Below, piece by piece: positions 1-11,062 of a stretch of DNA of 64,000 nt (position 1 is the stretch's first letter; every line of letters starts with the position of its first letter). The stretch lies in the NCBI GenBank assembly GCA_963995525.1, contig OZ023207.1, positions 35,168,792-35,232,791 on the forward strand, written 5' to 3'. The notes under the pieces are model-generated. The model worked only from the letters and a program-made list of their open reading frames with translations. It was not told where the DNA came from and did not search any database. The position numbers were made by a program, and so were the translations under genes. The DNA is from Escarpia spicata. Taxonomy: Eukaryota; Annelida; Polychaeta; Sabellida; Siboglinidae.

Positions 1-144
1 ACGAAATATTATGTTATATCATTGAAATGAACGATATTCAGCATTTGGCAACGTTTTTAACTTTTCTTTACCCCCTATAAATGAAAACTAACCGTCAGAA
101 AATGTCTAGACTACTGTGATAGTGAACTGTACGTTCATACAAGA

Positions 145-278
145 GAAATATTATGGCATCACTTCGAATTGATTCATACTCAGCATTTGGGAACGTTTTT
201 AACTGTTGATTACCCCCTATAAATGAAAACAAACCGTCAGAAAACGTGTACATTGCTGTAAATGTTAGCTGTACACGC
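145..278 (+). repeat. 134-bp B monomer with 8-bp deletion (first copy)
   Basis: The right end reads gctgtacacgcg where normal B monomers have gctgtacggttatacacgcg, a loss of 8 bp. The next C monomer (279) carries accacctataaatg and aactatcagacaacg. The same pair recurs 845 bp later, so both descend from one event followed by duplication. Confidence 0.9.
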
Positions 279-420
279 GAAATATTATGTTATGCCATTG
301 AAATGAACAATATTCAGAATTTTGCATCGTTTTAAAGTGTTGATTACCACCTATAAATGAAAACTAACTATCAGACAACGTCTACAATGCTGTGAATGTA
401 AGCCGAACGGTGATACATAC

Positions 421-562
421 GAAATATTATGTTATATCATTGAAATGAACGATATTCAGCATTTGGCAACGTTTTTAACTTTTCTTTACCCCCTATAAAT
501 GAAAACTAACCGTCAGAAAATGTCTAGACTACTGTGATAGTGAACTGTACGTTCATACAAGA
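421..562 (+). repeat. Type A monomer (alpha family), representative
   Basis: After gaaatattatg this type reads gttatatcattgaaatgaac, then gcatttggcaacg and the pyrimidine-rich cttttctttacc. Its right end carries tctagac followed by tgatagtgaactgtacgttc and ends in acaaga. It shares both ends with type D, so A and D form the alpha family. A usually follows a gamma monomer (C or G) and precedes B. Variants are cttctttacc written as actcttc (5242, 6236, 33.5 kb) and aaattttctttaccacc (9.1 kb and the 17-mers). Confidence 0.93.
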
Positions 563-704
563 TAAATATTATGGCATCACTTCGAATTGATTCATACTCA
601 GCATTTGGGAACGTTTTTAACTGTTGATTACCCCCTATAAATGAAAACAAACCGTCAGAAAACGTGTACATTGCTGTAAATATGAGCTGTACGGTTATAC
701 ACGC

Positions 705-846
705 GAAATATTATGTTATGCCATTGAATTGAACAATATTCAGCATTTTGCATCGTTTTAAAGTGTTGATTACCCCCTATAAATGAAAACTAACCATCAG
801 AAAACGTCTACAATGCTGTGATTGTAAGCCGAACGGTGATACATAC
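705..846 (+). repeat. Type C monomer (gamma family), representative
   Basis: The left end reads gttatgccattgaattgaac, then aatattcagcattttgcatc and gttttaaagtg. The core carries aaccatcag (not aaccgtcag) and the right end gtctacaatgctgtgattg with gccgaacggtgatacatac. It closes the A B C trimer and leads directly into the next A. A later variant with ttttaaaatg and cccccaata or cacccaata marks the 10.4, 27.3, 28.4, 37.2 and 57.6 kb copies. Confidence 0.92.
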
Positions 847-989
847 GAAATATTATGTTATATCATTGAAATGAACGATATTCAGCATTTGGCAAAAGTT
901 TTAAACTTGTCTTTACCCCCTATAAATGAAAACTAACCGTCAGAAAATTTCTAGACTACTGTGATAGTGAACTGTGCGATCATACAAGA

Positions 990-1123
990 GAAATATTATG
1001 CTATCACTTCGAATTGATTCATACTCAGCATTTTGGAACGTTTTTAACTGTTGATTACCCCCTATAAATGAAAACAAACCGTCAGAAAACGTGTGCATTG
1101 CTGTAAATGTTAGCTGTACACGC
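990..1123 (+). repeat. 134-bp B monomer with 8-bp deletion (second copy)
   Basis: It has the same 8-bp loss as the monomer at 145 and is followed by the same variant C monomer (1124, with aactatcagacaacg). The spacing of 845 bp equals six monomers minus 8 plus a 1-bp insertion in the A monomer at 847 (ggcaaaagttttaaacttg). This marks a hexamer-scale duplication at the left end of the window. Confidence 0.88.
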
Positions 1124-1691
1124 GAAATATTATGTTATGCCATTGAAATGAACAATATTCAGAATTTTGCATCGTTTTAAAGTGTTGATTACCACCTATA
1201 AATGAAAACTAACTATCAGACAACGTCTACAATGCTGTGAATGTAAGCCGAACGGTGATACATACGAAATATTATGTTATATCATTGAAATGAACGATAT
1301 TCAGCATTTGGCAACGTTTTTAACTTTTCTTTACCCCCTATAAATGAAAACTAACCGTCAGAAAATGTCTAGACTACTGCGATAGTGAACTGTACGTTCA
1401 TACAAGAGAAATATTATGGCATCACTTCGAATTGATTGAAACTCAGCATTTGGGATCGTTTTTAACTGTTGATTACCCGCTGTAAATTAAAACTAACCGT
1501 CAGAAAACGTCTAGAATGCTGTAATAGTGACCTGAAGTGTCAAACAAGCGAAATATTATGCTATCACTTCGAATTGATCGATACTCAGCATTTGGGAACG
1601 TTTTTAACTGTTGATTAACCCCTATAAATGAAAAATAACGGTCAGAAAACGTCTACATTGCTGTGAATGTGAGCTGTACGGTGATACACGA

Positions 1692-1833
1692 GAAACGTTA
1701 TGTTATGCCATTGAATTGAACGATATTCAGAATTTTGCATCGTTTTAAAGTGTTGATTAACCCATATAAATGAAAACTAACCATCAGAAAACGTCTACAA
1801 TGCTGTGATTGTAAGCCGAACGGTGATACATAA
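1692..1833 (+). repeat. Type G monomer (gamma family), representative
   Basis: It starts gaaacgttatg (or gaaacattatg, gacacattatg) rather than gaaatattatg. The left end continues gttatgccattgaattgaac with gatattcagaattttgcatc, and the right half is that of type C (aaccatcag, gtctacaatgctgtgattg) ending acataa. G closes the tetramer and is followed by A. Later copies read cagaatattgcatc and tttccccctataaaag (6.1, 11.2, 29.3, 33.4, 42.1 kb). Confidence 0.92.
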
Positions 1834-1975
1834 GAAATATTATGTTATATAATTGAAATGAACGATATTCAGCATTTGGCAACGTTTTTAACTTTTCTTT
1901 ACCCCCTATAAATGAAAACTAACCGTCAGAAAATGTTTAGACTATTGTGATAGTGAACTGTACGTTCATACAAGA

Positions 1976-2117
1976 GAAATATTATGCTATCACTTCGAAT
2001 TGATTCATACTCAGCATTTGGGAACGTTTTTAACTGTTGATTACCCCCTATAAATGAAAACAAACCGTCAGAAAACGTGTACATTGCTGTAAATGTTAGC
2101 TGTACGGTTATACACGC
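1976..2117 (+). repeat. Type B monomer (beta family), representative
   Basis: The left end reads gctatcacttcgaattgatt followed by catactcagc and tttgggaacg. The core has aaaacaaaccg instead of aaaactaaccg. The right end has gtgtacattgctgtaaatg, then gctgtacggttatacacgc. B is almost always between A and C or C'. It differs from F mainly by catactc versus cgatactc and gtgtaca versus gtctaca, so the two are recent relatives. Confidence 0.93.
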
Positions 2118-2259
2118 GAAATATTATGTTATGCCATTGAATTGAACAATATTCAGCATTTTGCATCATTTTAAAGTGTTGATTACCCCATATAAATGAA
2201 AACTAACCGTCAGAAAACGTCTAGAATTCTCTGAATGTAAGCCGTACGGTGAAACATAC
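2118..2259 (+). repeat. Type C' monomer (gamma family), representative
   Basis: The left half is that of type C (gttatgccattgaattgaac, gcattttgcatc) but with attttaaag rather than gttttaaag in most copies. The right half is distinct: aaccgtcag, gtctagaatgctctgaatg and gccgtacggtgaaacata. C' is the link monomer: it ends the A B C' trimer and is followed by D, so it marks the 3-mer to 4-mer boundary in each 7-mer. This particular copy has an extra EcoRI-type gaattc (gaattctctg) not seen in most others. Confidence 0.92.
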
Positions 2260-2401
2260 GAAATATTATGTTATATCATTGAATTTAACGATATTCAGCA
2301 TTTGGCAACGTTTTTAACTTTTCTTTACCCCCTATAAATGAAAACTAACCGTCAGAAAATGTCTAGACTACTGTGATAGTGAACTGTACGTTCATGCAAG
2401 A

Positions 2402-2543
2402 GAAATATTATGCTATCAGTTTGAATTGATTGAAACTCAGCATTTGGGATAGTTTTTAACTGCTGATTACCCGCTGTAAATTAAAACTAACCGTCAGAAA
2501 ACGTCTAGAATGCTGTAATAGTGACCTGAAGTGTCAAACAAGC
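2402..2543 (+). repeat. Type E monomer (beta family), representative
   Basis: The left end reads gctatcagtttgaattgatt with gaaactcagc and tttgggatag here (tttgggatcg in most copies). The core is acccgctgtaaattaaaac, so it lacks the TATA-like ctataaatg of other types. The right end has gctgtaatagtgacctgaag and tgtcaaacaagc. E follows D and precedes F. Core variants cgctgtaaatg, cgatgtaaatg, cgatgtaaatt and cgctttaaatt distinguish HOR lineages. Confidence 0.92.
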
Positions 2544-2685
2544 GAAATATTATGCTATCACTTCGAATTGATCGATACTCAGCATTTGGGAACGTTTTTA
2601 ACTGTTGATTACCCCCTATTAATGAAAAATAACGGTCAGAAAACGTCTACATTGCTGTGAATGTGAGCTGTACGGTGATACACGA
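2544..2685 (+). repeat. Type F monomer (beta family), representative
   Basis: The left end reads gctatcacttcgaattgatc followed by gatactcagc and tttgggaacg. The core has gaaaaataac, and the right end gtctacattgctgtgaatg, gagctgtacgg and acacga. F is the second beta monomer of the D E F G tetramer. It resembles B at both ends, which suggests that the tetramer arose from a trimer by gain of one beta monomer. Confidence 0.92.
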
Positions 2686-2827
2686 GAAACGTTATGTTAT
2701 GCCATTGAATTGAACGATATTCAGAATTTTGCATCGTTTTAAAGTGTTGATTAACCCCTATAAATGAAAACTAACCGTCAGAAAACGTCTAGAATGCTCT
2801 GAATGTAAGCCGTACGGTGAAACATAC

Positions 2828-2969
2828 GAAATATTATGTTATATCATTGAATTTAACGATATTCAGCATATGTTAACGTTTTTAACTTTTGATTACCCCT
2901 TATATATGAAAACTAACCGTCAGAAAATGTCTAGATTACTGTCGTAGAGAACTGTTCGTTCATGCAAGA
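2828..2969 (+). repeat. Type D monomer (alpha family), representative
   Basis: The left end reads gttatatcattgaatttaac and the diagnostic gcatatgttaac, which in most other copies is gcatatggtaacg (an NdeI-type catatg). The core is ccccttatatatg in place of cccctataaatg. The right end has tctagattactgtcgtagag and gttcatgcaaga. D follows C' and precedes E. Copies at 33.9, 35.6, 42.7, 44.4, 46.1, 47.8 and 49.5 kb carry gcacaaggtaac, a useful tag for tracing duplications. Confidence 0.92.
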
Positions 2970-5900
2970 GAAATATTATGCTATCAGTTTGAATTGATAG
3001 AAACTCAGCATTTGGGATCGTTTTTAACTGTTGATTACCCGATGTAAATGAAAACTAACCGTCAGAAAACGTCTAGATTGCTGTAATAGCGACCTGAAGT
3101 GTCAAACAAGCGAAATATTATGCTATCACTTCGAATTGATCGATACTCAGCATTTGGGAACGTTTTTAACTGTTGATTACCCCCTATAAATGAAAAATAA
3201 CCGTCAGAAAACGTCTACATTGCTGTGAATGTGAGCTGTACGGTTATACACGAGAAACATTATGTTATGCCATTGAATTAAACGATATTCAGAATTTTGC
3301 ATCGTTTTTAACTGTTGATTACCCCCTATAAATGAAAACAAACCGTCAGAAAACGTGTACATTGCTGTAAATATGAGCTGTACGGTTATACACGCGAAAT
3401 ATTATGTTATGCCATTGAATTTAACAATATTCAGCATTTTGCATCGTTTTAAAGTGTTGATTACCCCCTATAAATGAAAACTAACCATCAGAAAACGTCT
3501 ACAATGTTGTGATTGTAAGCCGAACGGTGATACATACGAAATATTATGTTATATCATTGAAATGAACGATATTCAGCATTTGGCAACGTTTTAAACCTTT
3601 CTTTACCCCCTATAAATGAAAACTAACCGTCAGAAAATGTCTAGACTACTGTGATAGTGAACTGTACGATCATACAAGATAAATATTATTCTATCACTTC
3701 GAATTGATTTATACTCAGCATTTGGGAACGTTTTTAACTGTTGATTACCCCCTATAAATGAAAACAAACCGTCAGAAAACGTGTACATTGCTGGAAATGT
3801 TAGCTGTACGGTTATACACGCGAAATATTATGTTATTCCATTGAATTGAACAATATTCAGCATTTTGCATCATTTTAAAGTGTTGATTACCCCCTATAAA
3901 TTAAAACTAACCGTCAGAAAACGTCTAGAATGCTCTGAATGTAAGCCGTACGGTGAAACATAGAAAACATTATGTTATATCATTGAATTGAACGATATTC
4001 AGCATATGGTAACGGTTTTAACTTTTGATTACCCCTTATATATGAAAACTAACCGTCAGAAAATGTCTAGATTACTGTCGTAGAGAACTGTACGTTCATG
4101 CAAGAGAAATATTATGCTATCAGTTTGAAATGATTGAAACTCAGCATTTGGGATCGTTTTTAACTGCTGATTACCCGCTGTAAATTAAAACTAACCGTCA
4201 GAAAACGTCTAGAATGCTGTAATAGTGACCTGAAGTGTCAAACAAGCGAAATATTATGCTATCACTTCGAATTGATCGATACTCAGCATTTGGGAACGTT
4301 TTTAACTGTTGATTACCCCCTATAAATGAAAAATAACGGTCAGAAAACGTCTACATTTCTGTGAATGTGAGCTGTACGGTGATACGCGAGAAACGTTATG
4401 TTATGCCATTGAATTGAACGATATTCAGAATTTTGCATCGTTTTAAAGTGTTGATTAACCCCTATAAATGAAAACTAACCATCAGAAAACGTCTACAATG
4501 CTGTGATTGTAAGCCGAACGGTGATACATAAGAACTATTATGTTATATCATTGAAATTAACGATATTCAGCATTTGGCAACGTTTTTAACTTTTCTTTAC
4601 CCCCTATAAATGAAAACTAACCGTCAGAAAATGTCTAGACTATTGTGATAGTGAACTGTACGTTCATACAAGAGAAATATTATGCTATCACTTCGAATTG
4701 ATTCATACTCAACATTTGGGAACGTTTTTAACTGTTGATTACCCCCTATAAATGAAAACAAACCGTCAGAAAACGTGTACATTGCTGTAAATGTTAGCTG
4801 TACGGTTATACACGCGAAATATTATGTTATGCCATTGAATTGAACAATATTCAGCATTTTGCATCATTTTAAAGTGTTGATTACCCCCTATAAATGAAAA
4901 CTAACCGTCAGAAAACGTCTAGAATGCTCTGAATGTAAGCCGTACGGTGAAACATACGAAATATTATGTTATATCATTGAATTTAACGATATTCAGCATA
5001 TGGTAACGTTTTTAACTTTTGATTACCCCTTATATATGAAAACTAACCGTCAGAAAATGTCTAGATTACTGTCGTAGAGAATTGTACGTTCATGCAAGAG
5101 AAATATTATGCTATCACTTCGAATTGATCGATACTCAGCATTTGGGAACGTTTTTAACTGTTGATTACCCCCTATAAATAAAAAATAACCGTCAGAAAAC
5201 GTCTACATTCCTGTGAATGTGAGCTGTACGGTTATACACGAGAAACGTTATGTTATGCCATTGAATTGAACGATATTCAGCATTTGGCAACGTTTTTAAC
5301 TCTTCTTTACCCCCTATAAATGAAAACTAACCGTCAGAAAATGTCTAGACTATTGTGATAGTGAACTGTACGTTCATACAAGAGAAATATTATGCTATCA
5401 CTTCGAATTGATTCATACTCAGCATTTGGGAACGTTTTTAACTGTTGACTACCCCCTATAAATGAAAACAAACCGTCAGAAAACGTGTACATTGCTGTAA
5501 ATGTGAGCTGTACGGTTATACACGCGAAATATTATGTTATGCCATTGAATTGAACAATATTCAGCATTTTGCATCATTTTAAAGTGTTGATTACCCCTTA
5601 TAAATGAAAACAAACCGTCAGAAAACGTCTAGAATGCTCTGAATGTAAGCCGTACGGTGAAACATACGAAATATTATGTTATATCATTGAATTGAACGAT
5701 ATTCAGCATATGGTAACGGTTTTAACTTTTGATTACCCCTTATATATGAAAACTAACCGTCAGAAAATGTCTAGATTATTGTCGTAGAGAACTGTACGTT
5801 CATGCAAGAGAAATATTATGCTATCAGTTTGAATAGATTGAAACTCAGCATTTGGGATCGTTTTTAACTGTTGATTACCCGCTGTAAATGAAAACTAACC

Positions 5901-8267
5901 GTCAGAAAACGTCTAGATTGCTGTAATAGTGACCTGAAGTGTCAAACAAGCGAACTATTATGCTATCACTTCGAATTGATCGATACTCAGCATTTGGGAA
6001 CGTTTTTAACTGTTGATTACCCCCTATAAATGAAAAATTACCGTCAGAAAACGTCTACATTGCTGTGAATGTGAGCTGTACGGTTATCCACGAGAAACGT
6101 TATGTTATGCCATTGAATTGAACGATATTCAGAATATTGCATCGTTTTAAAGTGTTGATTTCCCCCTATAAAAGAAAACTAACCATCAGAAAACGTCTAC
6201 AATGCTGTGATTGTAAGCCGAACGGTGATACATAAGAAATATTATGTTATATCATTGAAATGAACGATATTCAGCATTTGGCAACGTTTTTAACTCTTCT
6301 TTACCCCATATAAATGAAAACTAACCGTCAGAAAATGTCTAGACTATTGTGATAGTGAACTGTACGTTCATACAAGAGAAATATTATGCTATCACTTCGA
6401 ATTGATTCATACTCAGCATTTGGGTACGTTTTTAACTGTTGATTACCCCCTATAAATGAAAACAAACCGTCAGAAAACGTGTACATTGCTGTAAATATGA
6501 GCTGTACGGTTATACACGCGAAATATTATGTTATGCCATTGAATTGAACAATATTCAGCATTTTGCATCGTTTTAAAGTGTTGATTACCCCCTATAAATG
6601 AAAACTAACCATCAGAAAACGTCTACAATGTTGTGATTGTAAGCCGAACGGTGATACATACGAAATATTATGTTATATCATTGAAATGAACGATATTCAG
6701 CATTTGGCAACGTTTTAAACTTTTCTTTACCCCCTATAAATGAAAACTAACCGTCAGAAAACGTCTACAATGCTGTGAATGTAAGCTGAACGGTGATACA
6801 TACGAAATATTATGTTATATCATTGAAATGAACGATATTCAGCATTTGGCAACGTTTTTAACTTTTCTTTACCCCCTATAAATGAAAACAAACCGTCAGA
6901 AAACGTGTATTTTTGCTATAAATGTTAGCTGTACGGTTATACACGCGAAATATTATGTTATGCCATTGAATTGAACAATATTCAGCATTTTGCATCATTT
7001 TAAAGTGTTGAATATCCCCTATAAATGAAAACTAACCGTCAGAAAACGTCTAGAATGCTCTGAATGTAAGCCGTACGGTGAAACATACGAAATATTATGT
7101 TATATCATTGAATTTAACGATATTCAGCATATGGTAACGTTTTTAACTTTTGATTACCCCTTATATATGAAAACTAACCGTCAGAAAATGTCTAGATTAC
7201 TGTCGTAGAGAACTGTTCGTTCATGCAAGAGAAATATTATGCTATCAGTTTGAATTGATAGAAACTCAGCATTTGGGATCGTTTTTAACTGTTGATTACC
7301 CGATGTAAATTAAAACTAACCGTCAGAAAACGTCTAGATTGCTGTAATAGTGACCTGAAGTGTCAAACAAGCGAAATATTATGCTATCACTTCGAATTGA
7401 TCGATACTCAGCATTTGGGTACGTTTTTAACTGTTGATTACCCCCTATAAATGAAAAATAACCGTGGTAAAACGTCTACATTGCTGTGAATGTGAGCTGT
7501 ACGGTTATACACGAGAAACATTATGTTATGCCATTGAATTAAACGATATTCAGAATTTTGCATCGTTTTAAAGTGTTGATTACCCCCTATAAATGAAAAC
7601 TAACCATCAGAAAACGTCTACAATGCTGTGAATGTAAGCCGAACGGTGATACATACGAAATATTATGTTATATCATTGAAATGAACGATATTCAGCATTT
7701 GGCAACGTTTTTAACTTTTCTTTAACCCCTATAAATGAAAACTAACCGTCAGAAAATGTCTAGACTATTGTGATAGTGAACTGTACGTTCATACAAGAGA
7801 AATGTTATGCTATCACTTCGAATTGATTCATACTCAGCATTTGGGAACGTTTTTAACTGTTGATTACCCCCTATAAATGAAAACAAACCGTCAGAAAACG
7901 TGTACATTGCTGTAAATATGAGCTGTACGGTTATACACGCGAAATATTATGTTATGCCATTGAATTGAACAATATTCAGCATTTTGCATAGTTTTAAAGT
8001 GTTGATTAGCCCCTATAAATGAAAACTAACCATCAGAAAACGTCTACAATGTTGTGATTGTAAGCCGAACGGTGATACATACGAAATATTATGTTATATC
8101 ATTGAAATGAACGATATTCAGCATTTGGCAACGTTTTAAACTTTTCTTTACCCCCTATAAATGAAAACTAACCGTCAGAAAATGTCTAAACTATTGTGAT
8201 AGTGAACTGTACGTTCATACAAGATAAATATTATGCTATCACTTCGAATTGATTCATACTCAGCATT

Positions 8268-10070
8268 TGGGAACGTTTTTAACTGTTGATTACTCCCTAT
8301 AAATGAAAACAAACCGTCAGAAAACGTGTACATTGCTGTAAATGTTAGCTGTACGGTTATACACGCGAAATATTATGTTATGCCATTGAATTGAACAATA
8401 TTAAGCATTTTGCATCATTTTAAAGTGTTGATTACCCCCTATAAATGAAAACTAACCGTCAGAAAACGTCTAGAATGCTCTGAATGTAAGTCGTACGGTG
8501 AAACATAGAAAACATTATGTTATATCATTGAATTGAACGATATTCAGCATATGGTAACGGTTTTACCTTTTGATTACCCCTTATATATGAAAACTAACCG
8601 TCAGAAAATGTCTAGATTACTGTCGTAGAGAACTGTACGTTCATGCAAGAGAAATATTATGCTATCAGTTTGAATTGATTGAAACTCAGCATTTGGGATC
8701 GTTTTTAACTGTTGATTACCCGCTTTAAATTAAAACTAACCGTCAGAAAACGTCTAGAATGCTGTAATAGTGACCTGAAGTGTAAAACAAGCGAAATATT
8801 ATGCTATCACTTCGAATTGATCGATACTCAGCATTTGGGAACGTTTTTAACTGTTGATTACCCCCTATAAATGAAAAATAACGGTCAGAAAACGTCTACA
8901 TTGCTGTGAATGTGAGCTGTTCGGTGATACACGAGAAACGTTATGTTATGCCATTGAATTGAACGATATTCAGAATTTTGCATCGTTTTAAAGTGTTGAT
9001 TAACCCCTATAAATGAAAACTAACCATCAGAAAACGTCTACAATGCTGTGATTGTAAGCCGAACGGTGATACATAAGAAATATTATGTTATATCATTGAA
9101 ATGAACGATATTCAGCATTTGGCAACGTTTTTAAATTTTCTTTACCACCTATAAATGAAAACTAACCGTCAGAAAATGTTTAGACTATTGAGATAGTGAA
9201 CTGTACGTTCATACAAGAGAAATATTATGCTATCACTTCGAATTGATTCATACTCAGCATTTGGGAACGTTTTTAACTGTTGATTACCCCCTATAAATGA
9301 AAACAAACCGTCAGAAAACGTGTACATTGCTGTAAATGTTAGCTGTACGGTTATACACGCGAAATATTATGTTATGCCATTGAATTGAACAATATTCAGC
9401 ATTTTGCATCATTTTAAAGTGTTGATTACCCCCTATAAATGAAAACTTACCGTCAGAAAACGTCTAGAATGCTCTGAATGTAAGCCGTACGGTGAAACAT
9501 ACGAAATATTATGTTATATAATTTAATTGAACGATATTCAGCATATGGTAACGTTTTTAACTTTTGATTACCCCTTATATATGAAAACTAACCGGCAGAA
9601 AATGTCTAGATTACTGTCGTAGAGAACTGTTCGTTCATGCAAGAGAAATATTATGCTATCAGTTTAAATTGATAGAAACTCAGCATTTGGGATCGTTTTT
9701 AACTGTTGATTACCCGATGTAAATGAAAACTAACCTTCAGAAAACGTCTAGATTGCTGTAATAGTGACCTGAAGTGTCAAACAAGCGAAATATTATGCTA
9801 TCACTTCGAATTGATCGATACTCAGCATTTGGGAACGTTTTTAACTGTTGATTACCCCCTATAAATGAAAAATAACCGTCAGAAAACGTCTACATTGCTG
9901 TGAATGTGAGCTGTACGGTTATACACGAGAAACATTATGTTATGCCATTGAATTGAAATATATTCAGAATTTTGCATCGTTTTAAAGTGTTAATTACCCC
10001 CTGTAAATGAAAACTAACCATCAGAAAACGTCTACAATGCTGTGAATGTAAGCCGAACGGTGATACATAC
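8268..10070 (+). repeat. Left edge segment of the central HOR array
   Basis: This stretch carries a series of markers that reappear at 25164-26966 with a constant offset of 16,896 bp: gattactccc (8288), aatattaagc (8397; aatattatgc in the right copy), cgctttaaatt, gttcggtgat, aaattttctttaccacc (9131 and 26027) and ccggcagaaaatg. The same markers occur inside the 17-mer units. I infer that this is the pre-amplification form of the 17-mer and that the array at 12.2-25.2 kb expanded between the two edges. The order is C' D E F G A B C' D E F G A. Confidence 0.8.
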
Positions 10071-11062
10071 GAAATATTATGTTATATCATTGAAATGAAC
10101 GATATTCAGCATTTGGCAACGTTTTTAACTTTTCTTTACCCCTATAAATGAAAACTAACCTTCAGAAAATGTCTAGACTACTGTGATAGTGAAATGTACG
10201 TTCATACAAGAGAAATATTATGCTATCACTTCGAATTGATTCATACTCAGCATTTGGGAACGTTTTTAACTGATGATTACCCCCTATAAATGAAAACAAA
10301 CCGTCAGAAAACATGTACATTGCTGTAAATGTGAGCTGTACGGTTATACACGCGAAATATTATGTTATGCCATTGAATTGAACAATATTCAGCATTTTGC
10401 ATCGTTTTAAAATGTTGATTACCCCCAATAAATGAAAACTAACCTTCAGAAAACGTCTACAATGCTGTGATTGTAAGCCGAACGGTGATACATACGAAAT
10501 ATTATGTTATATCATTGAAATGAACGATATTCAGCATTTGGCAACGTTTTTAACTTTTTTTACCCCCTATAAATGAAAACTAACCGTCAGAAAATGTCTA
10601 GACTACTGTGATAGTGAACTGTACGATCATAAAAGAGAATTATTATGCTATCACTTTGAATTGATTCATACTCAGCATTTGGGAACGTTTTTAACTGTTG
10701 ATTACCCCCTATAAATGAAAACAAACCGTCAGAAAACGTGTACATTGCTGTAAATGTGAGCTGTACGGTTATACATACGAAATATTATGTTATATCATTG
10801 AATTGAACGATATTCAGCATATGGTAACGGTTTTAACTTTTGATTACCCCTTATATATGAAAACTAACCGTCAGAAAATGTCTAGATTACTGTCGTAGAG
10901 AACTGTACGTTCATGCAAGAGAAATATTATGCTATCAGTTTGAATTGATTGAAACTCAGCATTTGGGATCGTTTTTAACTGTTGATTACCCGCTGTAAAT
11001 GAAAACTAACCGTCAGAAAACGTCTAGATTGCTGTAATAGTGACCTGAAGTGTCAAACAAGC
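10071..11062 (+). repeat. Shared 7-monomer block, copy 1
   Basis: The block starts with an A monomer tagged aaccttcag (10161) and a B monomer tagged aactgatgattacc (10271), then a C with ttttaaaatg and cccccaata. Further tags are gatcataaaagagaat and ctatcactttgaattg. It ends just before an F monomer with gaactattatg (11063). Copies lie at 26967-27817 and 55971-56963. This is the most complete of the three, apart from a 1-bp loss in a T run near 10555. Confidence 0.82.

Larger units (their letters stand above)
1..8267 (+). repeat. Irregular left section: mixed 3-mers and 7-mers
   Basis: Reading types in order from position 3 gives A B C A B C A B C A, a B/E hybrid (1408), F G A B C', a D/A hybrid (2260), E F, a G/C' hybrid (2686), D E F, a G/B hybrid (3254), C A B C' D E F G A B C' D, then F directly (5100, E missing), a G/A hybrid (5242), B C' D E F G A B C, an A/C hybrid (6662), an A/B hybrid (6804), C' D E F G A B C A B. 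The family order alpha, beta, gamma is kept throughout except that some tetramers are broken. No long exact super-period holds here, unlike the section from 12.2 kb. Single-base variants between neighbouring copies are frequent. Confidence 0.85.
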
